From an uncultured Kineothrix sp. (lineage in GTDB: Bacteria > Bacillota > Clostridia > Lachnospirales > Lachnospiraceae), in the NCBI GenBank assembly GCA_910588855.1, contig CAJUSR010000021.1, forward strand, positions 3,496-31,165: a DNA stretch of 27,670 nucleotides, written 5' to 3'. This document shows positions 13,391 through 22,454 of this stretch, one piece after another (positions within the stretch are counted from its first letter, which is position 1; every line of letters begins with the position of its first letter). Below the pieces are notes generated by a model. It saw only the letters and a program-made list of their open reading frames with translations. It ran no database searches and had not been told where the DNA came from. The position numbers and the translations under genes are program-made.

Positions 13391-14440
13391 CTATTCGGCA
13401 ATGCGTATTACCGCTTTTACAATATCCGCCTTGTTATTCACGCTATAGTCCATAGCTTTCTGCGCTTCATCCAGTTCAAAGATATCCGTTACAATACCTT
13501 TTAAGTCTACCTTGCCTGCCGCAACAGCCTCTATCGCCATCGGATAGATATGACGATAACGGAACACAGTTTTGAACGTCAGCTCCTTATCCAGCGCCAA
13601 GCTCATGGGAAGCGTCATTTCTCCACTCTTGCTGTAACCCACCAGCACGATTGTAGCCCCTTTCTTCGTCATATGTATTGCCTGCACTGTTGTCATCTGT
13701 GTGCCTGCGGTCTCCACTGCCAGGTCGCAGCCTTTTCCATCTGTCAATTTCCTTACCTCTTCCACAACGTCTGCTTGTGCCCCATTGATGATACCGTCTG
13801 CACCAAGCTCCAATGCTTTTTGGAGACGTTTTTCCATAATATCTATTACATAAACTTTGGACACGCCCATTGCCTTTAATGCCATCATTGTCACGAGCCC
13901 GATACAGCCTGCCCCCATGACAACCGCTGTCTGTCCTGCCTTTGCGCCTCCCTGCATGGCGGCATGAAAGCCCACTGCCAAAGGCTCAATCAGAGCGCCT
14001 TCCATCGTGCTTACATTATCCGGCAGTTTAAAACAAAGACCTGCTTCATGAGCCACATATTCCTGAAATACCCCGTCCACCGGCGGTGTTGCAAAAAATA
14101 CCACATCCGGGCAAAGGTTGTAATTTCCCGTTTTACAGAACTCACAATGGCCGCATGTTTTGCCCGGTTCCAGCGCCACCCTGTCGCCGACTTTCAGATT
14201 CTTCACATCTTTCCCCACTTCCACAACCGTTCCGCCCGGCTCATGCCCAAGTACAAAGGGCGGCTTAACCACATAATCGCCGATTGCCCCCGTTTCGTAA
14301 TAATGCAGGTCACTGCCGCAGATTCCCACATACTCCAATTTGACAAGCACTTCATTATCCTTTACTTTCGGGATATCCCTCTCCTCAAATCCCATCTTGC
14401 CAATCCCCAGCATTACCGCTACTTTCATTTTTCCTTCCAT
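13391..14440 (-). CDS. Zinc-dependent sorbitol/xylitol-type dehydrogenase (MDR family)
   Basis: 349 residues from the ATG at 14440, which has GGAGG eight bases upstream; the frame is open to 14455. Catalytic zinc ligands are in GICGSDLHYYETG and LGHEPGG. The structural zinc lobe has four cysteines in CGHCEFCKTGNYNLC. A conserved PLAVGFHA segment and a Rossmann fold (MGAGCIGLVTMMALKAMG, VIDIMEKR with an acidic residue favouring NAD) follow. These features match sorbitol dehydrogenase and xylitol dehydrogenase, which oxidise polyols to ketoses in the cytosol. Substrate choice between sorbitol, xylitol and related polyols cannot be settled. The upstream ROK gene and downstream transporter point to one sugar-alcohol module. 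Confidence 0.93.
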   Translation of the reverse strand: MEGKMKVAVMLGIGKMGFEERDIPKVKDNEVLVKLEYVGICGSDLHYYETGAIGDYVVKPPFVLGHEPGGTVVEVGKDVKNLKVGDRVALEPGKTCGHCEFCKTGNYNLCPDVVFFATPPVDGVFQEYVAHEAGLCFKLPDNVSTMEGALIEPLAVGFHAAMQGGAKAGQTAVVMGAGCIGLVTMMALKAMGVSKVYVIDIMEKRLQKALELGADGIINGAQADVVEEVRKLTDGKGCDLAVETAGTQMTTVQAIHMTKKGATIVLVGYSKSGEMTLPMSLALDKELTFKTVFRYRHIYPMAIEAVAAGKVDLKGIVTDIFELDEAQKAMDYSVNNKADIVKAVIRIAE

Positions 14441-14550
14441 GACCGTTTCCTCCACTTTCCATAAATTTTTTTGTTGTCATCCCGCTGCGTTCATCCATTT
14501 CAGCACAATAATTTTGTTTTTATATTTCTTTTTATTCTTCTTTACATATT

Positions 14551-14575
14551 ACTTTATTTATTACTTAATTAAATA
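14551..14575. promoter_or_regulatory. Candidate ROK operator upstream of the dehydrogenase
   Basis: The segment at 14563-14575 (ACTTAATTAAATA) matches the perfect palindrome ACTTTATTAAAGT of the ROK gene promoter at 10 of 13 positions. It lies in very AT-rich DNA about 120 bases ahead of the dehydrogenase start. The rest of 14441-14693 shows no gene. Confidence 0.35.
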
Positions 14576-14693
14576 GTTTTATTATGTATATAATTTTATT
14601 GTCGCAACCTTATTTTGTCAACTTATTTTTGCCAAATCCTGCACTTTCGTCGTTTCTGCCAAAATCCCATCTGAGCTTTTATTAAAAATTCAC

Positions 14694-14728
14694 ACAAAAA
14701 AAGAGGCCTCATTTCTGAAGCCTCTTTC
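14694..14728 (-). terminator. Terminator of the ROK regulator gene
   Basis: AAAGAGGCcTCA pairs with TGAaGCCTCTTT around a four-base loop, followed on the minus strand by TTTTTTTGTG. It starts 20 bases past the ROK stop codon. Confidence 0.85.
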
Positions 14729-14748
14729 TAAACTATCCTTCCCTAATT

Positions 14749-15876
14749 TTATATCTTGCTAACAAACGTCTCTATCACTTTCAGCGCTGCCCCTAATGCA
14801 GCGGCCGCCACTTTATAATTGCAGGCTTTCACATAAGGTTCCTTTTCCTCAAAGGTATTCCTTTTAGCCACTTTATCCCATAACTCCTGAATATGCGTAC
14901 CTATGCAGCTCCCGACATAGCCGCCTAAAACAATATCACAGTCCAAAACCATATGGATATTATTCACTGCAATGGACAAATAGTCGGTATAAGTGTTCCA
15001 TATCTTCACCGCCTCCACATCCCCTTTATCCAGCAGGCAAAAAAACTGTTCCAGTTTCCCATCTGCCGCATCGGACAAACGCCATGCCGCACAATACGCA
15101 TCCAGACATCCCCTTTTTCCACAATAACAGTTTTCCCCATCATTTACTACTGTCATATGGCCGACTTCGCCGCACCGGAAATTCTTGCCTTGTATCAATT
15201 CATTTCCGTTATAAATCGCACCGCCTACCGTATTGCTTAATGAAAGATAGAAAAAATGTTCTTCTTCCTCTCCATGAAACCCCTCCGCATAAGCCCCTGC
15301 GTTAGCATCATTGAGGAAGAAACATGGATAAGGGAAAAAAGCGCTTACCGTATGAAATGGTACGGCTTCTACGCCCAATATATGGGAATAAGTTATCTGC
15401 CCTATATCCAAATCTATGATTCCCGGGAAGGATATACCCACCCCTAAAATTCTGCTCCTGTCAGCGCCGCTTTCATCCAAAAAAAGTTCCAGCCTTTTAC
15501 TGACTGTTTGATAATAAGCCTCTTCGGGAGCATATGGCTGATGGATGCGCTCATATTTTAAAATTTCACCCACAATATTGGTGAGTACCAATGCAATATG
15601 GTTCTTGGTAATATCCAGCCCAACCGCCAATCTGCCATTCACCACTGCCGATAACGCTTTCGCCCTTCTCCCGCCGGTTGACTCAAGTTCCCCTTTTTCC
15701 TCCAATAAGCCTTCCGCTATCAGTTCTTTTGTAATCTGTGTTGCTGTAGGCAGGCTAATCTTCATATTATATGAGATATCCGGGTTTGATACTGTTCCAT
15801 GTTTACAGATATAACGGAAAACCTCATTTCTATTTTTCTTTTTTACTTCCATATTTGTTATTTTTTTCTTATCCAT
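14749..15876 (-). CDS. ROK-family transcriptional regulator (NagC/XylR type)
   Basis: 375 residues. An N-terminal winged helix (about 14-60, SNPDISYNMKISLPTATQIT) is followed by a ROK domain from about residue 80 (VGLDITKNHIALVLTNIVGE). ISFPGIIDLD and FFLNDANAGAYAEGFHGEE are typical ROK segments. The zinc site is GEVGHMTVVND with CYCGKRGCLDAYCA, a complete His/Cys set. ROK regulators bind a sugar or its derivative and repress catabolic operons until induced. It lies directly upstream of the dehydrogenase on the same strand but has its own terminator, so it is a separate unit. The palindrome ACTTTATTAAAGT at 15889-15901 is just ahead of its start and suggests autoregulation. Confidence 0.9.
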   Translation of the reverse strand: MDKKKITNMEVKKKNRNEVFRYICKHGTVSNPDISYNMKISLPTATQITKELIAEGLLEEKGELESTGGRRAKALSAVVNGRLAVGLDITKNHIALVLTNIVGEILKYERIHQPYAPEEAYYQTVSKRLELFLDESGADRSRILGVGISFPGIIDLDIGQITYSHILGVEAVPFHTVSAFFPYPCFFLNDANAGAYAEGFHGEEEEHFFYLSLSNTVGGAIYNGNELIQGKNFRCGEVGHMTVVNDGENCYCGKRGCLDAYCAAWRLSDAADGKLEQFFCLLDKGDVEAVKIWNTYTDYLSIAVNNIHMVLDCDIVLGGYVGSCIGTHIQELWDKVAKRNTFEEKEPYVKACNYKVAAAALGAALKVIETFVSKI

Positions 15877-15888
15877 ACCATCACCTAC

Positions 15889-15933
15889 ACTTTATTAAAG
15901 TAGTTTCTTAAGTGTATCACTTTTTTTAAGAAA
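15889..15933. promoter_or_regulatory. ROK promoter palindromes
   Basis: ACTTTATTAAAGT (15889-15901) is a perfect palindrome 13 bases from the ROK start codon. A second, looser dyad, TTCTTAA...TTAAGAA with inner GTG/CAC, follows at 15906-15932. Both lie where a self-repressing regulator would bind. Confidence 0.5.
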
Positions 15934-16004
15934 AAGCAACTTTGTGAAAGAAACCCTTAAATTATTGTGAGAATTTCATTTCTGTCAAATCTGTAGCTCA
16001 AGAA

Positions 16005-16032
16005 TTGTATTTCTGTCATTTTCCTGTATAAT
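16005..16032 (+). promoter_or_regulatory. Promoter of the restriction-modification operon
   Basis: TTGTAT (16005-16010) and TATAAT (16027-16032) are separated by 16 bases. The direct repeat ATTTCTGTCA occurs at 15978 and 16010, 32 bases apart, with the second copy inside the spacer. This could be a regulator site, although no controller gene is present. Confidence 0.6.
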
Positions 16033-16057
16033 GAAACCATACAGGGGAAATATGTAT

Positions 16058-16116
16058 CCATAACATTAAAGCCCAAGACATTTGAACAACGGATTTGGGC
16101 TTTATCTTAGTTATGG
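16058..16116 (+). promoter_or_regulatory. Long leader hairpin of the restriction gene
   Basis: TAAAGCCCAA (16067-16076) pairs perfectly with TTGGGCTTTA (16095-16104). An outer pair CCATAAC (16058-16064) / GTTATGG (16110-16116) extends it. It begins about 25 bases after the -10 and ends 82 bases before the endonuclease ATG. It may be an attenuator lowering endonuclease expression, although it lacks a strong T-run. Confidence 0.5.
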
Positions 16117-16198
16117 CAACAAACCCGCCTATCAAAAGAACAATCGCCGCTATGCTTCCTTTCAGGAAATTTAAAGAAGAAAAAGGAGAAATGCAGAT

Positions 16199-16855
16199 AT
16201 GAAACCTATATTATCAATTAATCATTTAATCCGGGAGGCTGAAATTTTCTGTAACTTTATGTCCAAAGAAAACCACCCGGAATTGCTGGGAGTAACAGAC
16301 GGTAAAAAAGTTGGTACATATGTAGAGCATAAATTTCAGCATTACCTATCCGGTAATTATACAGTTACTATTGGCAGCAGTGCAAAAGGCATTGATTTAC
16401 CTGATGAAAATATTCAAACCGATATAAAAGTTACCTCTATTACCCAGCCCCAATCAAGTTGCCCATTTAAAAATGCCCATCAAAAAATATATGGTTTAGG
16501 TTATAATCTCTTAATATTTGTATATGACAAACATGATAAAAACAATAAGTGTTTTCTACAATTCAAACATTGTGCTTTCATCGACAAAAAGAGAACTGCT
16601 GACTTTACTATTACCAAACGTCTTCGGGAAATGAAGAAAGATGGTGCATCTAAAGAGGATATTATTGGATTCTTGGAGGATAGAAATATTCCCGGCGATG
16701 AAATTATTTTCAACGAGTTAGCAGAGGAAATTCTGAAATTAACTCCAGAGCAAGGGTATTTAACTATTAGCAATGCGCTTCAATGGCGGTTGCAATATTC
16801 AAGAGTAATTGAACTAAATAATACAGTTGATGGGGTAACCAATTATGAATGGTAA
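16199..16855 (+). CDS. Type II restriction endonuclease (probable)
   Basis: 218 residues with an AAAGGAG ribosome site. The gene overlaps the following adenine methyltransferase by 11 bases, the classic linkage of a restriction enzyme with its modification partner. The likely PD-(D/E)xK catalytic set is Glu43 in YVEHKFQHYL, Asp66 in KGIDLPD and Asp75-Ile-Lys77 in TDIKVTS. The QPQSSCPFKNA stretch and LGYNLLIFVYDKHD core strand follow. The C-terminal part is helical and may contact DNA. The recognition sequence is unknown and the enzyme subfamily was not identified. The low GC content compared with the flanking genes suggests it came in by transfer. An alternative is a nuclease of another defence type, but the overlap with a methylase argues for restriction-modification. 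Confidence 0.75.
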   Translation: MKPILSINHLIREAEIFCNFMSKENHPELLGVTDGKKVGTYVEHKFQHYLSGNYTVTIGSSAKGIDLPDENIQTDIKVTSITQPQSSCPFKNAHQKIYGLGYNLLIFVYDKHDKNNKCFLQFKHCAFIDKKRTADFTITKRLREMKKDGASKEDIIGFLEDRNIPGDEIIFNELAEEILKLTPEQGYLTISNALQWRLQYSRVIELNNTVDGVTNYEW

Positions 16856-18383
16856 AAAGGAGTATGGAGACTATCAAACACCAGAATATTTTTCTCTGGC
16901 TATTTGCCAGTACCTTAAAAATGAAAGGCATCTTGCACCCTCCGTTATTATTGAACCAACTTGCGGAATAGGCAATTTTATAAAAAGTAGTTTAATATTT
17001 AATGCATCACAAATTATAGGTATCGAAATCAACCCGGAATATTGCAAAACATGTGAAAAAAGTATTCTTGATTCTCGGGTACGAATCGTAAATGCTGACT
17101 TCTTTACTTTTGATTTAAAAACAATAGCGAAAGAAAAAGACCACTTATTAATTGTCGGAAATCCACCATGGGTTAACAACAGTACATTATCAAGTTTGGA
17201 CTCCGATAATACACCGGTAAAAATAAATTTTAAAGGGTTGAAAGGCATAGATGCCATTACTGGGGCGAGCAACTTTGATATATGTGAGTACATTATTTTA
17301 CAACTTATTGCATCATTGCATGGAACAAACGCTACTATTGCAATGTTGTGCAAAGCATCTGTTGCAAGAAATGTCTTCATAGAAATGAAACGCACACATA
17401 CCAGGTTTTCTTCTTGTGATATTTTGGAATTTAATGCAAACAAAGTGTTTGGAATCAATGCGAACGCATGCCTATTAATCATAGAGCTTAGTTCAGCAGA
17501 TATATCTGCTGAAATTTCTGCTAATATATGCAATGTATATTCTTTTGATAAGCCTAAAGAAGTTAAAAATTCATTTGGTTATATCAACGGAAAACTTTAT
17601 AGTAATACGAATAAAAAATCAGATGATTTTTCAGGAAATTGTTGCTTTGAGTGGCGGCAAGGTGTAAAACACGATTGTTCAAAAGTAATGGAATTATCTT
17701 TAAATGGAACATCTTTTGTAAATGGATTAAATGAATCTGTCGATATCGAAAGAAGATATGTTTTTCCACTTATAAAGAGTAGTATGTTTAAATCTCCAAT
17801 TATAAATGCTTTCACTAAATATGTGATTGTGACACAAAAAAAAGTGCGGGAGGATACTTCCCATATAGCATTTGACGCTCCAAAAACATGGGCTTATTTA
17901 ATTTCTCATAAAGAGTATTTTGCAAAAAGGAAAAGTTCAATCTACAAAAATGCACCTGATTACTCTATGTTTGGAATTGGGGATTACTCCTATGGACAGT
18001 ATAAAGTTGGAATCAGTGGTTTTTATAAAAAACCTTTTTTTTCCATTCTTGTCTCCCCCGATAGCGTACCTGTTATGACAGATGATACAAGTTATTTTAT
18101 TTGTTTCCCAACATATGATACCGCATACGTTGCCATGTTATTTTTAAATTCCAAACGTGTACAACAATTTCTTTCTACTATTGCGTTTCTGGACGCTAAA
18201 CGTCCCTATACAAAGAAAGTACTTGAGAGAATAGATTTCCATAAAATACTCCATACTATTCACTTTGAAGAACTTATCGATACCGAACTAGAGTTGGGAT
18301 TAGAAGCATATGTGAACGAAAGTATGTTAAACAATTTTAAACTCCTGCCAGAATTAAGCCAAGAATCACTAATGATATGTTAA
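16845..18383 (+). CDS. Type II N6-adenine DNA methyltransferase, TaqI-like gamma class
   Basis: 512 residues. Motif X-like YGDYQTP is at residues 7-13, the SAM-binding motif I IIEPTCGIGNF at 35-45 and an acidic IGIEINPEYC next. The catalytic motif IV is VGNPPW at 104-109. The order X-I-IV followed by a long target-recognition region is the gamma arrangement of M.TaqI-like enzymes. The C-terminal half contains FFSILVSPDSVPVMTDDTSY and LDAKRPYTKKVLERIDF, a TaqI/Eco57I-type specificity-domain pattern. The start codon is inside the endonuclease reading frame, so translation is probably coupled. The enzyme should protect host DNA by methylating adenine in the target. No third gene for a type I or III system is present. 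Confidence 0.9.
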   Translation: MNGKKEYGDYQTPEYFSLAICQYLKNERHLAPSVIIEPTCGIGNFIKSSLIFNASQIIGIEINPEYCKTCEKSILDSRVRIVNADFFTFDLKTIAKEKDHLLIVGNPPWVNNSTLSSLDSDNTPVKINFKGLKGIDAITGASNFDICEYIILQLIASLHGTNATIAMLCKASVARNVFIEMKRTHTRFSSCDILEFNANKVFGINANACLLIIELSSADISAEISANICNVYSFDKPKEVKNSFGYINGKLYSNTNKKSDDFSGNCCFEWRQGVKHDCSKVMELSLNGTSFVNGLNESVDIERRYVFPLIKSSMFKSPIINAFTKYVIVTQKKVREDTSHIAFDAPKTWAYLISHKEYFAKRKSSIYKNAPDYSMFGIGDYSYGQYKVGISGFYKKPFFSILVSPDSVPVMTDDTSYFICFPTYDTAYVAMLFLNSKRVQQFLSTIAFLDAKRPYTKKVLERIDFHKILHTIHFEELIDTELELGLEAYVNESMLNNFKLLPELSQESLMIC

Positions 18384-18473
18384 AAGCCACACCAAAGCAC
18401 CCATTTTCCAATGCCCTCTTCATCTCCTTTCAAAAAAGCCAACCTCTTTTATGCAAAGCCAATATGGCTACGT
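18384..18473. other. Spacer after the methyltransferase
   Basis: About 90 bases with no gene or clear terminator. An open plus-strand frame that covers this stretch has no ribosome site and is formed largely by the repeat at 18474-18563. Confidence 0.4.
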
Positions 18474-18563
18474 CGGTTCACGTCCGGCCGAAGGACGGGC
18501 CAATTCCAAGGCTGGTCAAGCGCAACCATTGGGAGGAACCTGTCCGAAGGACATGGTATAACA
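18474..18563 (+). repeat. Dispersed structured repeat, diverged copy
   Basis: Aligns with the minus strand of 27581-27670. Shared blocks are CGGTTC, a GACCGAAG-like block, AATTCC, GCGCAACCA and TGTCCGAAGGACATGG, followed by ATAA. Both copies carry the hairpin TGTCC-GAA-GGACA. This copy flanks the restriction-modification operon, so it may mark an insertion hot spot. Confidence 0.7.
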
Positions 18564-18863
18564 TAAAATGGTCTAAAATAATAAGAAACCTCTTTTTTCT
18601 TACGGAAAATAAATATATAATCAAAGTATATTAATACGTAATTTCAAATGGAAAGGGGGAATGGTTGCACCGGGAGCAAGTGCGGATTCATCCACATTTG
18701 TTCCTTTTTTAGTTCAGGATCTAAACAATGCCGGAGGACAAAACTTTTAACGCTAAAAGCAAGATGGGCATTTTGCCAAATGCTGCATAAGATAACAATT
18801 GTCCGTCCGACCGCCACTTCTTTAAAAACCAAATGATATATTTTTACAAAGGAGGGATTATGG
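18564..18863. other. Leader region of the surface protein gene
   Basis: No gene supported. Small hairpins include GCAC/GTGC (18666-18683) and GGCATTTTGCC (about 18768-18780). The AAAGGAGGG ribosome site lies just before the ATG at 18864. An untranslated leader of well over 100 bases is likely, but no known riboswitch pattern was recognised. Confidence 0.4.
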
Positions 18864-21800
18864 ATGAAAAAATCCATCAAAAGATTATTAGGGATTTTGC
18901 TCACCGCTTCCATAGCGGCGGCAACTGTTTTTCCAATGCAAAGCACCAAAGCTTCAGAAATTAACCGTGAGATTAGCAATGTAGCCCAAAAGGAAGAAGA
19001 AAACACAGTTTCCGCCAATGTGCCGGCAAATATAGCCGCTGAAAATGCTGCTATGCCCTCGGCAGATTCTTACGACATTGACCAGCCCGTCATTGAAAGC
19101 TTCGAGTTTCTGGAGAACGGGCAGGCACTGACCCAAAACGATACCCTTCATTTCAATATGTCTGTTTATGATGCGGACAGCGGTATCAAGTCCATTACTG
19201 TCATGTTATCCGGAGGTACCCCCTACTGTTCTGCACATTTATATTTCCAACATGTGAGCGGGAACCTATATACAGCCACATTTCCCTGCAGCGACCTTCC
19301 CAGTGACAGAGGGGATTTTTATGTTTCCCAAATCCGTATAGAAGACAACGCAACCAACTTTGTCGAAGGGGAAATTTATTCCTGGCCAGAATGGAACTAC
19401 CTTTATTCATTTATGTTAATAAATGAGGATGAAAGGGATATCTCTGCCTCTAATTTCCAAATACATAAAAACGCTTCCCATGAAGACGGGAATTTGAGGG
19501 TAGGCGACAGCGTTACATATACTGTCCAAATTGATTCCCAAGGAATACCAATCAAAGAAGGGTCAAAAATGCAACTGCATACTACCGATTCCAAATATTT
19601 CGACGAGGTCACTATGGACTATGATGCCCAAACCCAAACACTGATTGGCACACATACCATTACGGACCGCACTCTTCCGGGAGAATGGGATATGACTTCC
19701 ATTTACGTAAACGCCCCCTATATGTATACCCATTTTTTCTATCCCTATAAAATCGAACCGGATAATAATTTAAAGTTCACTGTTGTTAATGAAGACTACG
19801 ATTATGAAAAACCAATCATTGAAAGCATTACCCTTGACCAAAACGGACAAATGTTAAAAACCGGAGATAAAATTACCATGAAAGTAAAAGTAAAGGAAAA
19901 AAACCCTTCCTCCTTTATGTACGTATACTTTACTCCGGAAAATATAGAAGCTTCCGGTTTTTCGGTGGAATTACGGTTAAACGAAACGACGATGGAATAT
20001 ACAGGGGAAGCCGAAATTACCAAGGATGCTTACCCCGGAACATGGTACCTTATAAGCTTAACCCTATCGGACAGAAACGGAAATTCAGCCTCTTTGTCGG
20101 ACTTCCGTGAAGATTGGGATACGGCACGCCCATGCTATTTTACCGTGGATCCAAAAGGATATGACGGCGATATTGAAAGACCCATTATCGAAAGCGTTAC
20201 GCTTGATAAAAACGGGCAGTGGGTACAGCCGGGCGATACCGTTACCATGACCGTGAAAGTGAAGGAGAAAAACCCTTCCCCCAAAACATATGCCATTTTC
20301 CACCCCCAAGTATCTTATGTTTCCAGTTCCCTTGAAGTTGAACTGAATTATCGTGCGGACATCAAAGCCTATGTCGGCACCATCCCTATCACAGAGGATA
20401 CCTATCCTTGCGAATGGATGCTTACCCAGTTTTCCGTATCCGATACGTACGGCCATCATTCCTATTTGTCAGATTTTTTTCCGGACTGGCTCTCCACCTT
20501 CCCGTGGTACTATAAGGTAAAATCCGGCAACACTTACCGGGAAGATGTAAAAAATGCCACCTTTTCCTTTTATGGGCTCGCCCCCCAAGCAGACGGAAGC
20601 TTCCAATATGACTCCTTCATTTCCTCCCAGAGTGCGAAAAACGTAGGCAGAAGATGTTCTTTAAAGGAGCTTGGGATTTCGTTTCCCCAACCAATGGAAG
20701 GGGTAAACGCCAAATGGCGAAGCAACTGGCATGGAACAGAAGTCAATGAAGATACTGTAATGCTTTTTAGTACCAGTTCTGACTTCTCCTGCGACTTCTA
20801 TGCCACCTATGACAAAGGCTGCGCCAATGTAGCCCTTACCTATATGACAAAAGACGATGGAATAAAGACGGTAACCATACCGTTGTTTACCGACAAAGAA
20901 GCGACCTATCAGGAAATATTGGACTCCCTCACTTTGCCGGAGGACGCCCGGACGGAAGATTTCCTTGGCTACAGGCTGGAGGACGGTTCCAATGGGGATA
21001 TGCAAGTAGGGGATATTTCCTATCTTTCTGTGACGGCCCAATACGATAGCTGTCAAGTGGCATGGCACACAAGATTCTTGGACTGGAACGGCAATGAGTC
21101 CTACAACACCATCTCAAAATCATACCTGTCAGGAACTACCCTGAACGAAGCATTGGCAGACCTGGAATCCCCCGGTTCAGGCGGTGGGCTGGAATTTGAA
21201 GGCTGGGTTTTGACAGTGCCTACGGAAGACGATATCTTGTCAGAGGCTATGACAGAGCTGGAAGTAGTCGCCGTATACCGGGGGAAAACTACCGTAGACG
21301 CTTCCTACACCTACCGAAGAGAGGACGGCAGGCTGGTCTCCGGCCACAGGCTGATGGCCATGAACGGGGAAAACCTCACCGATGCGGAACTACGGCGCCA
21401 GGCTTCGGACGCCTTTCAGGAGATAAAGCATCTGGACGGCCTTTCCCTTTCGGAGTGGGAAGGCTTCACCGGCATAACTTTTGGACGGTACCGGGAAGCC
21501 GACTTCTGGGCGCTTTACTCCAACTGCGTTGCCATTCTGAAATTCCCGGATGGCTCCTGCCAGTATATAGTCATGGACAAAGGCTCCCCTTTTACGCTCC
21601 CAACCGAAAACGAAAAATACACGGACATCCTGTGGGAAGGTTTCGGGGAAGGGGAAACTGTGACTCTTACCAGCGACAGGGAGTTCCTTGTGGCAGATGC
21701 TACCCCCCGCGATGGAAGTACCCCGGCTACGCCTGATAAGAAACCACCGGAAGAGGAAATCAACCAGGTCATAGAAGAAATCAGGCACAGCGACGCTGGG

Positions 21801-22439
21801 GCAACTATCCATGTGGACATGAGAAAGGCCACCGTCATCCCCAAAGAGGTATTGGAGGCTATCCAGGGAAAGGAAATCAACATTGTCCTCCACATGGAAG
21901 GATATAACTGGTCCATCGGCGGAACCAATGTGCTTGCAGACAACCTGAAAGATACGGACTTAGAGGTAAAAATAGACACAGACGCCATCCCCGGAAGCCT
22001 GGTGGATTCCATTGCCGGCGGAAAGCCCGCCACCCAGCTTTCCCTAACGCACAATGGGCCATTTGGTTTCCGTGCAGACCTGACCTTGAATCTTGGCAGC
22101 GAGTACCACGGGCGCACCGGCAACCTGTACTATTACGACAGTTCCGGGAAATTGGTGTTCCGGAACGCGGGGGTAATCGGAACAGACGGGCAAATAAGCC
22201 TATCCTTCTCTCACGCATCCGATTATGTGGCCATCATTGATGCAGACCCTTCCGGAAACGGTAGTCAGGATAACACTCAAAATAACAGCCAAAGCGGCAG
22301 CCAGAACAACAACCAAGATAATAGCCAGAATAATGGCAAAGAAACAAACCCAGTTGAAAGGAATGAGAGCAATGGGATTCCTAATTCCCGCGGAAGCAAG
22401 GGCGGCAAGCCAAAAAGCCCGAAAACGGGTGAATACTGA
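18864..22439 (+). CDS. Large secreted repeat protein (probable cell-surface adhesin-like)
   Basis: 1191 residues. A signal peptide (MKKSIKRLLGILLTASIAAA, cut near residue 31) is followed by about four Ig-like repeats of roughly 110-130 residues (residues 70-580). Three of these begin with a P(V/I)IES...NGQ...GD pattern and carry VKVKEKNPS-type strands. Two Flg_new/InlB-like segments follow (about 660-800, with FLGYRLEDGS and EFEGWVL). The C-terminal part has an EINQVIEEIRHSDAGATIHVD region and ends in a Gln/Asn/Ser-rich linker. The last residues, SPKTGEY, resemble a sortase motif, but no hydrophobic segment or basic tail follows before the stop. The protein may therefore be released or anchored otherwise. 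Repeats 3 and 4 are closely similar at DNA level. Confidence 0.85.
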   Translation: MKKSIKRLLGILLTASIAAATVFPMQSTKASEINREISNVAQKEEENTVSANVPANIAAENAAMPSADSYDIDQPVIESFEFLENGQALTQNDTLHFNMSVYDADSGIKSITVMLSGGTPYCSAHLYFQHVSGNLYTATFPCSDLPSDRGDFYVSQIRIEDNATNFVEGEIYSWPEWNYLYSFMLINEDERDISASNFQIHKNASHEDGNLRVGDSVTYTVQIDSQGIPIKEGSKMQLHTTDSKYFDEVTMDYDAQTQTLIGTHTITDRTLPGEWDMTSIYVNAPYMYTHFFYPYKIEPDNNLKFTVVNEDYDYEKPIIESITLDQNGQMLKTGDKITMKVKVKEKNPSSFMYVYFTPENIEASGFSVELRLNETTMEYTGEAEITKDAYPGTWYLISLTLSDRNGNSASLSDFREDWDTARPCYFTVDPKGYDGDIERPIIESVTLDKNGQWVQPGDTVTMTVKVKEKNPSPKTYAIFHPQVSYVSSSLEVELNYRADIKAYVGTIPITEDTYPCEWMLTQFSVSDTYGHHSYLSDFFPDWLSTFPWYYKVKSGNTYREDVKNATFSFYGLAPQADGSFQYDSFISSQSAKNVGRRCSLKELGISFPQPMEGVNAKWRSNWHGTEVNEDTVMLFSTSSDFSCDFYATYDKGCANVALTYMTKDDGIKTVTIPLFTDKEATYQEILDSLTLPEDARTEDFLGYRLEDGSNGDMQVGDISYLSVTAQYDSCQVAWHTRFLDWNGNESYNTISKSYLSGTTLNEALADLESPGSGGGLEFEGWVLTVPTEDDILSEAMTELEVVAVYRGKTTVDASYTYRREDGRLVSGHRLMAMNGENLTDAELRRQASDAFQEIKHLDGLSLSEWEGFTGITFGRYREADFWALYSNCVAILKFPDGSCQYIVMDKGSPFTLPTENEKYTDILWEGFGEGETVTLTSDREFLVADATPRDGSTPATPDKKPPEEEINQVIEEIRHSDAGATIHVDMRKATVIPKEVLEAIQGKEINIVLHMEGYNWSIGGTNVLADNLKDTDLEVKIDTDAIPGSLVDSIAGGKPATQLSLTHNGPFGFRADLTLNLGSEYHGRTGNLYYYDSSGKLVFRNAGVIGTDGQISLSFSHASDYVAIIDADPSGNGSQDNTQNNSQSGSQNNNQDNSQNNGKETNPVERNESNGIPNSRGSKGGKPKSPKTGEY

Positions 22440-22454
22440 AAGCTGGAGAAATGT

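Noticed and set aside
18377..18634. An 85-residue plus-strand frame after the methyltransferase
   Set aside because: It is translated repeat DNA. A similar pseudo-peptide (VRRTW-N) arises from the repeat at 27504-27670 on the minus strand.
18640..18863. Riboswitch (cyclic-di-GMP or T-box) in the surface gene leader
   Set aside because: Small hairpins exist, but the conserved core sequences of these classes are not present.
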